DNA of 62,304 nt from contig JAHLKH010000168.1 in NCBI GenBank assembly GCA_025526915.1, forward strand, positions 1 to 62,304, given 5' to 3'. This document shows positions 34,161 to 46,700 of the stretch, one piece after another (positions within the stretch are counted from its first letter, which is position 1; each line of letters starts with the position of its first letter). A program made the position numbers and the translations under genes. The notes below the pieces were generated by a model. The model saw only the letters and a program-made list of their open reading frames with translations. It was not told where the DNA came from and ran no database searches. Source of the DNA: Entophlyctis helioformis (Eukaryota > Chytridiomycota > Chytridiomycetes > Chytridiales > Chytriomycetaceae).

Positions 34161-35930
34161 TATTGTGCGTTGTGGGTGATCAGGCATGCTGCTTGCTGTA
34201 CTCTGCACTATGCAAGTCAAGTTGGTAGATGCTGTCTTTGAACGAGAGAGTGATCTTGGTTGCCTTGCAGTGCATCACACAGTCAGTATTGCTGCGTCTT
34301 GGAGGCATGAGACCATGCCAAGAGGCTTGCGAATGTCTTTGAGAGGCACCACCCATGCCACATGGCTGCCAAGGTTCCCTTTGAGAGAGGACCATTGCCG
34401 CCATTCTCCAGTCGCTGTGGGTCGAAGCCCTTGATGATCGTGCTGATGCGAGACACTTGGCCGCATTGGATGCACTTCTGAGGGCCGTCTGCGATCTCAA
34501 TGAATGACAGCAGCTCGATTGTTGTTCACCAGTTGCATCCTTGGATATCATCGTCGTCACCATGGAAGCCTGTGGCATGGCCCAGAGGCATCCATGCTGG
34601 GAAAGAATCCATTGGGCCTGCTCTACTTGGTGGGGTACTCTGCGACTTCTGGTGGCACAGTCATGGGAATGAAGTGCTGTCTTTCAAGGTCAGGCCGATC
34701 CAAGCAGTCATGGTTTGCCAGCAGCCTTCTGGCTGTAACGCACCAGATTGCCTGTGATGACCGCTAACCGTATTGGAACGTCCTGACACAAGGATCTCTT
34801 GTAGCATTGCAGCGAGCCCCTCTCCGAGTGTCGTCTTCTCAGTCAATGTCCCATTGCATCCAACAATCGTCCTGATATGCATCTGCATTGTGACCCAGTG
34901 CGATGCAGTTGGTTTGCCTGACTGGCCAGCTGGTCCATGGACAGGTTGGCCGTTGGCGCACTGCCTGCATCGCCCCTCTGCTCTGGATCGTCCTTGTCAA
35001 CAAACACAGTGCATGCAAGACTTGGATAGTCAGGACCGTCGCCATCATCATCGTCGTTGTGGTTGTTGAATGAATCGAGAGTGCTTGGTCTGTCTGGCCA
35101 CTCCAGTTGCTGCTCAGTGGATCGCATCCAAGATGCCATCACACCAAGTGCAATGTGGCCAGACACGCCTGCCAGCACTCGCGTCCTCCTCACCAATCTC
35201 GTCTGGATCAGTGTCGCCGAGTGTGCTGCTCGTTGAGTGTGCTGCCACTGCCAGTTTGGCATCCAAGTCGGCATGCCAATCCAGCTGTCCAGCAAGCAGT
35301 TCCTGCAGCCAACTCCAAGGATCGGTCCATTGAGCACGTCTCAGTGGCTGCTCATCTGCTGCTGCTGCATCCCATGTCGCAGTCGGAAAGCACCAGGCAG
35401 CTCGGTCCTGCGATGCCAATGCTCTCGCTGTCCTCTTGAACAACAACCAGATCGCCCTGTTCACGGCCGTCTTGCCGACGTCCCTTGCTGTTTGGACCCA
35501 TCAGACATGCACACAGTCAGTGCCAAGACCACACAGACACGGCCGTCAGACTGCTGTGCCATCGTCGTCGATGGGCAATGGAGCATGCCTGGACAGACAG
35601 CGAGTCAACGCACCCGCTTGCCTGTCTGCAGCCTGCCTTCTGTCCGCCCGCCTTGTTGGGCACGCCTCTCAGACGGCCACGACCACGCTGCTCTGCTGGA
35701 CTGGCCTGCTGATGGCCTGCTGCATGCCACCTTGAGCAGTGAGCCTCGCGTCTCCCCTGAAGGACTCGTCCAGCAAGCGAGTGTTGTCCCATATCCGTGC
35801 TGTCGCCTGCGTCGTCGTCGTTGTCGTTTGGCTCGTTGTTGCTTGTGTGCAGTTGGGCGGCAAGTGCAGCAGCGTCTGGATCTGGCATGGCGCGTTGCTG
35901 CTGTGCTCGCATCGCGCAGTGTCTGCACCG
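34161..35930 (-). pseudogene. Fragmentary unrecognised coding sequence, possibly decayed
   Basis: Several protein-like stretches follow each other on the minus strand but in different frames. About 35450-35130 holds a Trp-rich segment with an acidic end (TLGDTDPDEIGEED). About 35080-34930 holds an acidic segment. About 34880-34680 holds GLTLKDST. About 34665-34300 holds TVPPEVAEYPTK, then FPAWMPLGHATGFHGDDDD, a TGA, then TIELLSFIEIADG and a CIQCGQ zinc-finger-like motif. I could not join these with introns without leaving stops or frame changes (near 34690, 34625 and 34530). A diverged or dead gene, perhaps of mobile origin, is the simplest reading. An intron-rich live gene is not excluded. 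No family is recognised. Confidence 0.35.
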
Positions 35931-35947
35931 CAAGGGCTCTCTAGATG

Positions 35948-36085
35948 ACCAATCACAGCGATTCCACCAGGATCAACCAATCACAGCGATTCCACCAGGA
36001 GTTGACCAATCACAGCGATTCCACCAGGAGTTGACCAATCAGAGCGATCCCACCAGGATCAACCAATCAGGAGTATTCCACCCCT
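35948..36085 (+). promoter_or_regulatory. Five-copy CCAAT-box tandem array
   Basis: Units of 28-29 bp, each containing CCAATCA followed by AGCGATTCCACCAGGA (the last two copies degenerate). CCAAT starts are at 35949, 35977, 36006, 36035 and 36063. CCAATCA is the consensus bound by the NF-Y/Hap complex. The array lies about 370-510 bp upstream of the LRGUK-type ATG and just upstream of the fragmentary minus-strand region, so it may serve either direction. Confidence 0.75.
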
Positions 36086-36455
36086 AGTGGAGAACTGGGC
36101 CCATCTTTGAGATTCAGCAGCCTGAATGGATACCAGTGGGATGGCATCAATGAGCATGCCACCTTTAAGCGAATGGTCTGCTTGGTCGATCGGAAGGATC
36201 CCTGGATGGAAGACGGATCACGTGAGGAGGACATGACTGTATTCTGTCCGTCTGCTGTGCCTTGATGCATGCAAGGTGAGGCAGGAGAAGAGAGGCTGCC
36301 TTGGCACGGCCTTCTGTGCTGTGTCTGCGAGTGTCTGCTGCTGCAGATGCCATCGAGAATGCTTGCTTGCAACAGTGTCCACAACCAACAGATGCAAGAT
36401 CCCCTCAGATCTATCTGTTTCTGAAACTCTCTCTCGTCTCTCGCTTTGTCCCAAA

Positions 36456-38806
36456 ATGACTGCATCTGCGCCGTCGCCACCAGCTGTCGCGCAGCCCAAC
36501 GCGTCGAGCGCGACCGGCCCAGGAGCCGCAGCAACCAGCGGATCAGCGCCGCCCAATGCAAGCGGGCTGCCACCGAAAACCAAGAGCAGGAGCAACATCC
36601 TCAGCTCGCAGCAGCGGCTTGCCAAATCCAAGTCGCGCAGCCTCGGCAGCACCTTTTCGCTCGTCGTCACATCGCCTTCTCGAGCAAACCTGGCTGCCAT
36701 TGCCGCGTCGCCGCCCACGACGCTCGCTGGTGGCGAGGATGTCCAGGAAGATCCGGCTGCACGCGAAGAGCGCGAGCAGCGAGAGATGATTGAGGAGTAC
36801 CAGAAGCGACTGGAGCAGCTGCCGCTGCCGGCGGATATGCTCAAGCGCGGCTTGTCGCAGATGGGTCCGTCGGCTGATGGGCTCAAGCAAGTGTATCAGA
36901 AACTGTCGATTCCGGTATGGCGTTTCTTTGGGGGCATTCTGCACTGCAGAGACGGCGTGACTGACTGGCAGGACGCTGTTGGCCTCGCAGTTTGCTGGTC
37001 TCAACAACATCGCAGCGTTGCGCGACTACCCGTACATCCAGAACCTTGAGCTCCGCGGCAACAACATCACCGATGTTTCGGCACTTGGCAGCATGCGGTA
37101 CCTTGTCCAGCTCGATCTGTCCAGCAACCGTTTGACCGAGGTGCTCGCCTTTGACCCGCCGCCGTTCGACCTGCAGCAGGTCGATCTGTCGCGGAACCAG
37201 ATCACCATGATACGGGACTTGTCAGAGCATCGGTTTCTGAGCAGCCTGAATCTGGACCGCAACCTCATCAAGACGGTGACGGGCTTGTCGCAGTGCAGGC
37301 ATCTCAAGCATCTGAGTCTGGCACACAATGGCATCACCCGAGTCGATGCGTTGAGCCATCTGCCGCTTCGCACGCTAGATCTGGTTGGTTCTTTCGATGC
37401 AGCATGCTGCATAGGCCGGCCACTGACACTGGGACACACAGCAATCCAACCGGATCGTGTCCTTGCAGGGCATCGAGACACTCAAGGACTTGCAGGAAGT
37501 GCGGCTCGCACACAATTTCATCACGTCCATCCACGAGCTCAGGGACCATCCAGCCCTGCGGTACATGGACGTTGAATCCAACCAGCTCACGCAGCTGGAA
37601 CAAGTGCAGATGCTCGACACGCTGCCACACCTTCGCGAGCTGCGGCTCCGCAAGAACCCGCTGGCAAATCTACCGGCTGCCACATGGTTGCCCACCAACA
37701 AAGCGATACCCATGCACAGCACGGCACAGTACCCGCCCTCCTACCGTCTACGGTCTGTTTACCTGCTGCAGAGACTCACGGTGCTCGATGGGCTCCCTGT
37801 GACGCCTGAAGAAAAGGTCGCGGCTGTAAATGCGTATGAGCCGCCGCAAGACGTTGTCGTGAGCGTGCAGCATGCGCATCTACAGAAGAAACAGGCGTGG
37901 GCATATGCGCGTATCAAGGCCGAGGATCTCATGCGCGCCAAGCGGCTGCGTCCAGTGGTGCTGTGCGGTCCAAATGGCGCTGGCAAGCGGTGAGTTGCGT
38001 TTTTGCTACTCTGACGCGGTTTCGCCATGTTGACTGCCATAGCTGACGCGGAGGGCAATGAGGGGGCCAGGACGCTCACGAGCCGCCTGCTGCAAGAGTT
38101 TCCGCATATATACGGGCTGTCGATCTCGCACACAACGCGCCGTCCGCGTCCAGGCGAAGAGAACGGCGTGCACTACTACTTTGTGAGCCGTGACGAAATG
38201 GAGAAGATGAACGAGGACGGAAAGTTTATCGAGGTAGTGACGCTGTTTGGGAACATGTACGGCACGAGCATGGAGGCGGTCGACAAGGTGACCGAAGAGG
38301 GCAAGATCTGCATCATGGATCTCGAGATTGAGGTATGAAAGCACGCTTCCTGGACAGGGGGGATGTGCTGTGCCGTGCCGTGCAAATGTGAACCGACGGC
38401 TCACGGCGAAATGCATGCACAGGGCGTGATGGCACTGCGCAAGTCGCATCTGAAGCCGCGGTACATCTACGTGACCACGCCCAACATGGCTGTCCTGCAG
38501 CAGCGACTGCAGTCGCGCATGACGCCCCAGAGCCGGGGAAGTGGAGTCAAGCCGGACGGGTTTGGCAAGCTGCCGCCGACCAAGGAAGAGGGCGTGGCAG
38601 AAGCGGCAGGCACCGGCCAAGGCGACTCCAAGGACAGCGGAGGCGACGTGTCGAGCTGGCTCACCAAGGCGAGACACACGATCACGGACTACGACTCGTC
38701 GCTGTTTGACTTTACGCTGGTGAACGACGAGCTGGAGCGCGCATACGCGGAGCTCAAGGCGTACTGCATGCGCGTGTACTGGGCGGACTTTGAGGACGAC
38801 GACTGA
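36456..38806 (+). CDS. LRGUK-type protein: leucine-rich repeats plus guanylate kinase domain
   Basis: Exons 36456-36914, 36991-37383, 37442-37989, 38071-38332 and 38423-38806 (681 aa, phases consistent). After a basic/Ser-rich N-terminus there are SDS22-like leucine-rich repeats of about 22 residues (IQNLELRGNNITDVSAL, LVQLDLSSNRLTEV, LQQVDLSRNQITMI, HLKHLSLAHNGITRV, LRTLDLQSNRI, LQEVRLAHNFITSI) with an LRR cap. The guanylate-kinase-like domain follows, with P-loop GPNGAGKRT, HTTRRPRPGEENGVHYYF and a GK-type lid region. The animal homologue LRGUK is needed for sperm head and axoneme assembly, and the domain combination is largely confined to flagellated lineages. Here it probably serves the zoospore flagellum. 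Acceptor 38070 was chosen because nearer AGs give a stop. Confidence 0.9.
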
Positions 38807-38999
38807 TGTGGTGCCGCATCGGCTGGGCGGTCGGGGCATGTCCTGCACCGCACATGAACGGGCAGGCCGAATGAAGACGGATTGCGACGCTGCCGCTGCT
38901 GCTGCTGCTCTGAGCGATCTCGCTCGGCATGGGCAGACACTTGGTGCTCGCCGCGTGCGTGTCCGCTTTCTTCTGGACATCTCGCTCCACGATTGGCAA

Positions 39000-41900
39000 A
39001 TGGCTTCAACGGGCGGCCGTGGTGGTGGTGGTGGTGGTGGTCTCGGCGGTGCGGGCGGAGCAGGTGCCCGACAGCGCAATGTAAGAGAACGCAGCGCGGC
39101 CGTCTGTGCGTGTGTGTCTGCTGCGCGGCCGCCCGCCGGCTGCCGGCGTCCGAGCCTGGGCTGGCCGCAGTCTCCGCTGACCACCAACTGACGCACGCAC
39201 ATGAACTCCTGCAACCGCCTGCACAACGGCAGCCGCTGGCAGCAACAGGACGTCCCAACGAGCACTTTAACATTGGCGTGCAGGGAAGGTCCGTTCTCCT
39301 TGAACCTGCATCTGCCTGCACCTGCCTGCACCTGCGTGTGTATCTGCCTGTATCTGTGTCTGTGCGTGCGACTGACGCTGCTTGTGCCGGCCTGCGGTCC
39401 CGTGTGTCCGGACTCGTGTCGCTGCACAGAAAGACGGGCTGGCAGCCCACAAAGGACGTGCGCAAGGACGCCGACGGCATGGAGAACTTTGACGTATACT
39501 TCAGCAGCGACGGTGAAGACGATGCCGACAACGTCGCCGGCGGAGCCAGCAACCAGCAGCATCGCTCGGCGCACGGGCAAGTGTTGGCACCAGCAGCCGG
39601 TCATGCAGGCGAGCGCGTTGATGCAGACGCAGACATGGGCGGCAACGACGGCGACGACGGCGACGACAGCTACTTTGACGAGTCCTTCCAGCAGGAGCAG
39701 GAGCAGATGCAGCAGATGCAGCCGATGCAGCCGATGCCGCACGGCCAGCGTGGCCAGCGCACGCCTCGCGGCTCGATGGCCTCTGCCTTTACGACGCCCG
39801 GCACGGCGCGTGTAAAGGGAGGAATGCCGCGCAAGATGGCCGCTGCCGCCATGGCTTCCGGCGGCCAGCTGCAGTCGCCAGCCGCAGCCCTGCAGCACAG
39901 CGTGCGCGTGCAAAAGACGCCCAGCCAGTTCGCGGCTCGGCCAAAGGTGGCTCGCACGCCCATCGCCCACTCAGGACCCATGCACAACCAGCAGATGCTC
40001 CAACAGCAGCAGCAGCAGCAGCAGCAGCAGTCGGGAGGCGTTCACCAGCAGATGCCGCGCCGTCAGCCCCAACCCGTGCAATACGATACATATGAGAGTC
40101 CGTACGGCTACAACCAGATGGGCCATCCCATGCAGCCAAACGCTGGACGCAACGGCCAGTTCGCTTCTCGCCAGATCCAGGGCAATTCGATGAACATGGA
40201 CGGCGGCCAAAGGGTGGCTGTATACAACCCTGCCATGCAAGAGTATGCAGTCCAGCATCAGCGGCCCATGATCTCGGCCCCCAACTCTGTCGGTCCTCGA
40301 CGCGGCCCGGCATATCACCAGCAGGTCGTGTACGACGACCAAGGAGAAATGTATCCAGTCGAGCGTGGCGTTATCGACCCGTACGGACATCACAGCGTAA
40401 TGGCCCATCATCCAAACCGTGGCATGGGCGTTCATGACATGCAGCGTGCTTCGATTCGTCCTCATCAACACAACCAGCAGTTCCAAGGCTACCAAGCTGG
40501 TGATGACGATGGCAGTCAGATCTTTGATGACGAGCGTTTTGATGACATGTACGACCAGCAGCAAGCCTATCCCGCTCAACCTCAGCACCATCTTCAGCAA
40601 CAGCACCATCTCCAGCAACAACAGCAGCAGCCGAAACAACAGCGACAACAGCAGCATCACCATCACGGCCAGATGATCCAGCAGCACCAGCAGCCGCCGC
40701 AGCGACCTCTGAGCGCTGTTGCTCAACGACCCATGGCAAAGACGCCCATGCAGCTTCAACAGATCCATCATCAATCGAACCCGGTTGCGGGCGATGATAT
40801 GGATCTGCATGCTCCTGTCTACGAGGACGAGGGCGAGGCTCACGGCCGAGCCTTCAAGCGTCAGCGTGCGGCAAAGACGCCATCTGTCGCTACAGTTGCT
40901 TCCGCTGCCGATTTTGCAGACAGCCCCGCAGCACGTTTCCAAACGAGCAAGTCTGCCATGCCGGCCGTGTCTTCTCCACTTGCAACACACGCCTCCATTC
41001 CAGCAACAAAAGCAGCGACAGGCTCTTTGACCAAGAAAGGATCCGTGCCCAAATCTGCACATTCTCTGCCGTCTGCCGCACCGACACCAAAGGCATCCAT
41101 AGCAGCAACTTCCAGCCTTGCTAGTGATGTGCCAGTCGCTGGTGACGGCTTGCAGGTCAAGGACGAGGAGTCACAGTCGCCGCCTGCCAACACAACCACA
41201 TCTGGGAAAGCGTCAACTGCTGCAGCCGCACCAACCGCCAAACCCAAGCCGTCAACAATGGCCGCCAATGAGAGGCCCGTGTCGAATGGCGCGTCGTCGC
41301 CTGTTGCAGCACCTGCCATTGCTCCTGCGACTGCGACTGCCGAGGCACCTACTGCTAAAGCCTCGGCTGCTGTTGTAGAGCCGGCTCCCGTTTCCGTGGC
41401 ACCTGCTGCGGTGCATTCGCCTGCCCACACAGACGCGTTCCAGGACGATGGCCAGGACTACAACGATTACTATCCGGATCACGACGAGAACGGGTTCGAG
41501 CCACAAGAGGACGTCGAGGACGAAGAAGCGCAGCAGAAACAGCAGCAACAACAGCAGAAGCAGAATCAGCCAAAGCAGACAAAGGCGCGATCGCCACAGG
41601 CCGACCGAGACGGGCTTGAGCGCCGCGATTCGTCCGTCGAGGCTCAGGCCAAACCAGCAAGCAAGGCAGCGAGCAAGAAGGCGTTGGCACCGTCAAAGGC
41701 GGTATCGAGGAAAGCTGCCGACGGGCACTCGGACAGCGACAATGACGAGCGAGACGGTCGCGAGAGTCCCGACGAGGAAGAACCACAGCCGGCTGGCCGT
41801 AAAAAGTCCACGAATCGGCAGCAGCAGCAGCAGCAAGCTGTGCAGCACAAAGCAAAGCCCAGACGAGCTGTTTCAGTAGAGGATGATGAAGCGAATGAGG

Positions 41901-43055
41901 ACATGCAAGGCGAGCCGAGCAGCACGCACGTGGGCGACGTTGCCCAGCAGCAACAGCAGCAGCAGCAGCCACCTGAGCCACCCGCTCCCGTTGTTCCGGT
42001 CAAGCGCAAGCCCGGTCGGCCACGAAAGTACCCAATCAAGGATCTGGCGGACGAGACTGGCCAACAACAACAACAACAACAACAGCAGCCTGCCCGCGCT
42101 GCGCCGACCAAAAAGTCCAAGGCCAGATCAAAGACTGCAGCGGCAACAGAGACGGTTGGTGCCAGTGGCGAGCCTGTCAAGATGGAGGACTATATCGAAG
42201 AAGGGTCAGATGGCGTGCTGCGGCGGAGCACACGTGCCCGAATCCCACCGGTCGAATACTGGAACGGCCAGCAAGTCGTCTACGTCCCCAGCGAAACAGG
42301 TACGGCTGTTTTATATGCACTTCATTGCATTGCATTGCATTGCTTGCTTTGGTTTGAACGGCGAGTGGCTGACGGCTGGTTCGGGGGAGCAGGTGTCGGC
42401 CGTGTTCCTGTCGTCAAGGAATACTTTTTGATCAAGTCGGACGACGAGAAGCCGCAAGCGTCCCGGCGAGCTCGGTCTAACAAGGTCAAGAAGGAGGATG
42501 TTCCCCCGGTGCCGAGCGAGATTCCCGTTATCAACTACTTGAGTAACAAGGAGGAGCTGCAGTGTGAGTGCTTGCCAACTCCCCTCTTCGTGTAGCGCTG
42601 CTGTTATGATTGTGACTGACCAGCCGCGCTTTGCATTCGATGTACCAGCCGTGGTGGTCACGTCGGACATGCTGGCGCTCAAGTACATGGGTGCAGGCTC
42701 TTACAAGTTTCAAAAGGTGTTTAGCGAGGGCAACCTTCTCGCTTCTGGCATCCTCGTGCTCCCCAAAGGCTCGCAGAAACCGCCCAAGAGCTCGGGCAAC
42801 TCCGCCTTGGTAACGCTCGCAGCCTCGTTGTACTGCCATCGTCTCAACGTGTTCTAACACCGCTGCTTTGGCATGCACCAGATCTTCATGGTGCTCAGCG
42901 GCCAGATCGAGGTGCAGGTGCACTCTAGCACGTTTACCATATCGACTGGCGCACAGTTCCTTGTGCCGCGTGGCAACAGCTACTCGATCGCCAATGCAAG
43001 CAACCGCGAAGCACGGCTCTTCTTCTGCTACGGCACCGGAAACGCGTCGGCATAG
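39000..43055 (+). CDS. MIF2: Mif2/CENP-C inner kinetochore protein
   Basis: Exons 39000-39080, 39233-39288, 39430-42299, 42393-42563, 42649-42809 and 42882-43055 (1,170 aa, phases consistent). The N-terminus joins to NEHFNIGVQGRKTGW followed by VRKDADGMENFDVYF, matching the conserved Mif2 N-terminal block. The long middle is Gln-, Ser- and Ala-rich with CAG-type polyGln. An AT-hook-like KRKPGRPRKY precedes the CENP-C signature RRSTRARIPPVEYWNGQ. The C-terminal cupin has KFQKVFSEGNLLASGIL, IFMVLSGQIEVQV, GAQFLVPRGNSYSI and ARLFFCY. Mif2/CENP-C dimerises through the cupin and links CENP-A nucleosomes to the outer kinetochore. The internal Met at 39479 would lose the conserved N-terminal block, so the upstream start is preferred. 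Confidence 0.92.
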
Positions 43056-43226
43056 TCTGTCCTGAGTCTCTGCTCCGCATCTCCTCCTTCTCTCTCTCTC
43101 TCTCACAGACCCATACGCTTTCCTTTCTTTCTTCATTTTCTTTTGGACTCGGATTCTCTATGAATGCAGATGGTTTTTCACTCCAGTTTATCGTGCCATG
43201 GCTTCGTGGGAGGGCTTTGGGAGGGA

Positions 43227-43643
43227 TCAGCGGATGATGGCAAAGGTCGTGGCAGCGATGGGGGGCGTGTCGTTGAACTGTGCAGAGTCGATGCGCGACT
43301 TGGGCGAGCCTGTGGACGACAGCCAGGTCTTGAACTCGGCGATGGCGGGCGACGGACCTTGCGCGACACCCACAACGCTGCCGTCTGGCGCGTTCTGGAC
43401 TGTGCCGACCAGACCGAGCGACTGTGCTGTCTTGTGTGTGTGTTTGCGGAAGAAGACGCCCTGGACTTTGCCCGTGACTCTGTATGCTATCGTTGATGTT
43501 GTCGTCGGCTGTGCTGCTGAAGATGCCAGTTTGGAGTGAAAGACTGTCTGTTTGACGGCTGGCTTTGTTGCAGGTGGCTTTGCTGCTGGCTTTGCTGCTG
43601 GCTTGGCTGTCGGCTTGGGTTTGGAAAGCATCGGCAGAGTCAT
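43227..43643 (-). CDS. Acylphosphatase
   Basis: Single exon, 138 aa. A roughly 50-residue Lys/Pro/Ala-rich N-terminal extension precedes a standard acylphosphatase domain: YRVTGKVQGVFFRKHTHKTA (catalytic Arg in FFR), LGLVGTVQNAPDGSV (catalytic Asn) and then AEFKTWL. It hydrolyses acyl phosphates in the cytosol. The extension has KPAAKPAAKP repeats and could be a targeting peptide. It is convergent with the Mif2 gene, about 170 bp away. Confidence 0.92.
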   Translation of the reverse strand: MTLPMLSKPKPTAKPAAKPAAKPPATKPAVKQTVFHSKLASSAAQPTTTSTIAYRVTGKVQGVFFRKHTHKTAQSLGLVGTVQNAPDGSVVGVAQGPSPAIAEFKTWLSSTGSPKSRIDSAQFNDTPPIAATTFAIIR

Positions 43644-43746
43644 GCCACAGCTGGGATCAAGATCTTTGCCGCATCACGTGAGCGATAGGTGGTCGAGACA
43701 AACCGGCTGTTTGGGAGATGCTGCGTCAGCGCTTGGGGGCATTTAT

Positions 43747-46700
43747 TCAGGCAAGACGCGTCGAGCCATTTGCCCATGCGTTGCCAAACAGGTCGCTAGA
43801 ATCACCCGATCCGCCATCACACCACTCGTCGTTGTCAGCGGCCGCCTGCACCTTGGGCCGCTGCTGGTTCTTTGGAAGATGAACGGCTTCGGTCGACAGC
43901 TGGCGCCGTGCAAGCGGCGCAGAACGGCCCTTGGCAGTGCCCTGCTTGGCTGTCGTGGTCGGCTTGGCTGGCTTGGAGGCATTGACGAACGTGCCTTGAG
44001 AGGCTGATCCCGATGGACTTGGTCTGGTGGGCTTGTTGGCAGGCGTGGGCGTCAACGACTGAGCGGCTGTGACTGCAGCGGTGCCTGGCTTTCCATGGGT
44101 GCGCGACTCGTACACGCGCTGCACGGTTGTCGTAGTCTCGCGCACAATCTCAAGCGACGATGGCTGCACTGTGCCGTAAGAGCCGGACTGCTGCCGGTAC
44201 TGTTGATGCTGTTGGTGACCGTCTCTGTTGCCTGCTTGTGGGCGACAGTATTTGTTGGTTGCACACGTAAACTTTAATAAAATGAAATCTGGCGGAAATA
44301 CATCGCCGAACACACACACAAACGCTCCTCCTCGTCACTGTGATGCTGGTGTAGATATGCGCAAAGTTTCACGGTGACGTCCGTGGGTGATCGGCACCAA
44401 TGGTTTGGTCAAGATGTCTGCGACCATATCCGCCGTTGGGACCTGCTTGATCTCAATGAGCTTGTCCTTGACCTTCTCAGGCGTGAAATGGAATACCGGG
44501 GCGAGATGACGCACGTGCTTGTTGGGCGCCTTGCCGGACGATACGTAGAAGTTTGCCGAGTTGTCCGTGTAGATAGGCGTTGGGCCGGTCTGAGGAAATC
44601 CAATCTCGTTGAGCAGATGACGCAGCCAAATGATGTCGCGCCCGCACTGTGTAGTTGCCACGTACTCGGATTCCAGTGTCGACAATGATGCAAACGGCTG
44701 CTTCTTTGAACGCCAGATCACCGGAGCACGAGCGACTGTGCAGACGTAACCCGTAGTGAATCGCCCGTCCTCCTTGTCGTTGTGCGATGCATCCGCCCAG
44801 CCCTCCAGCACGATCCTCTCCAAACCGCCAATGGTCAGTCCCGCGTCCATCGTGCCCTTGACGTATCGTAGCAGATGACGGAGTAGCGCCACGTGCCGCT
44901 CGGCCGGCTTGGCCATGAAACTCGACAGCACAGATACTGCCTTGCTGATGTCTGGTCGCATGACGAGCGCGCCCCAGTTCACCGCCCCGATCATCTTGGC
45001 ATACGGGAATGCGACCGGTCCGCTCGCGAGCTCTTGATCGGTGGCTGGCGTACAGTCTGCACCTGGCACCATGGGTACTGATGTTGGCTTGCAATCAGTC
45101 ATGTCCACGCGCTTGAGAACATCCTCCCAGAATGCCGTCTGCGACATGGTAATGGTGCGCTTAAGCCGATCGCGCTTGAAGCTGATGCCGAGGAAGTGAT
45201 GCAGGTCGCCGCAGTCCTTGGTCTTGAACCCACTGTTGATCTCGGTCTTGATCCGATCAATGCGACGCTGCTCCTTGGCCAGAACAAGAATGTCATCCAC
45301 GTGCACCAAGATGTACTCGCCGTTGTCGCCACTGCCGCGCATGAACAGGCAGCGATCGTAGAGACACTGCTTGAAGCCCATCTTCTCGAGATGCACGACC
45401 AGCGCCTCGTTCCACTGGTGCGCGGCCTGCTTGAGGCCATACAGCGACTTGTTGAGCATCACGCACTTGCCCGACAGCTCACCACACCCGTCCGGCAGCC
45501 GCATCCAAAGACTCAGACCTGGCTCAATCTCGCCGTTGGTGAACGCCTGTGACACGTCGAGTTGGCCGATTGCCCAATCCTTAACCGCGGCGATCGTGAG
45601 CAGGATGCGCATCGACGCCGGTTCGACCGTTGGCGCATAGGTGAACTTGTAGTCCCGATCAGGCATCTGCATGAATCCACGAGCAACGAGGCGTGCCTTG
45701 GCAATGGTGGCGAATCCCTTGTCGTTGCTCTTGACCGAGTACACCCACTTGCTGGTGATAATGAACACGCCCTTGGGTGGGTTGCCAATCGTGAACACAC
45801 CCTGCGCCAGTAGGCCGTTTACCTCTTTGCGACCAGCCGCGATGAACTGCTTGACGAGATCATGCTTGAGCACGTCCTTGTACGTCTCGGGCAACACAAT
45901 GTCCGCCGCGCGCATATCGACGATAATGAGATCGTCCTCATGCACCTCAGCAAATGGTGCGCTCAGGTCCGCCGTGGCTGCTCGCTTGATCGCCTTCTCG
46001 ACCGCCGCGGAAGCTCGGTTAGTCGACGCACGTTTCGACTTGCGCCGGCTGGACGAGGAGCGACTTGTCATCTGGGACCCGTAGTCGGGCTGTGGACCGG
46101 TGCGCGCTCTCAATCGGGTGGAGTGATCCGCAGGTTGTCGTGCCGCTGGCGCGTCGGGCTCTGGACCGTCCATGGCAGCGTCGGCGGGTGGTTCCTCCTC
46201 CTCATCCTGCGGTCCTCCACAGCAGCCTCCCAATGTCGCGATCATCATCTTCATCATCTTCTCTTCTTCTCTCTTCTTCTTCTTCTTCTTCTTCTTCTTC
46301 TTCTTGGCTCTGCTCACTGGCAGGCTCATCATCACTCGTATCATGCTCCTCCTCAACCGAATCATCTGTGGCGGGCTCCTCCTGTTCCACCAAGGCTCCA
46401 GAACGGCGAAATCCGGGACCACGTCCATCATGCTTGACGCGCCGTCACTGCTATCCTCGTCATCCCCAATGGTATGCGTCGCAGCTGTGTGGAATGGCAC
46501 ATCCTCTGACTCGGAATCCTCGGCGCCGCTTGTGCGCGGCTGTGCAGGCGGTGGTGGCCGAACCAGCGTCCGGATGTCCGCCTCATTGTAGTTGTCGATG
46601 CGCAGTCGCCCAAAGCTCTCCTCCATGAAGATGACCTCAAACTCGTCCTCCAGGCGACGGCCGTTCCAGACAATGTAGTTCTTGTCCTTCTCGCTGTACC

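Noticed and set aside
38006..39970. 654-aa minus-strand frame over the LRGUK and Mif2 starts
   Set aside because: Composition is arginine and histidine noise from GC-rich DNA, and it overlaps well-supported exons.
43747..44319. Independent 190-aa gene starting in the LTR
   Set aside because: Its first part is LTR sequence. The remainder is the 3' end of the interrupted coiled-coil gene.
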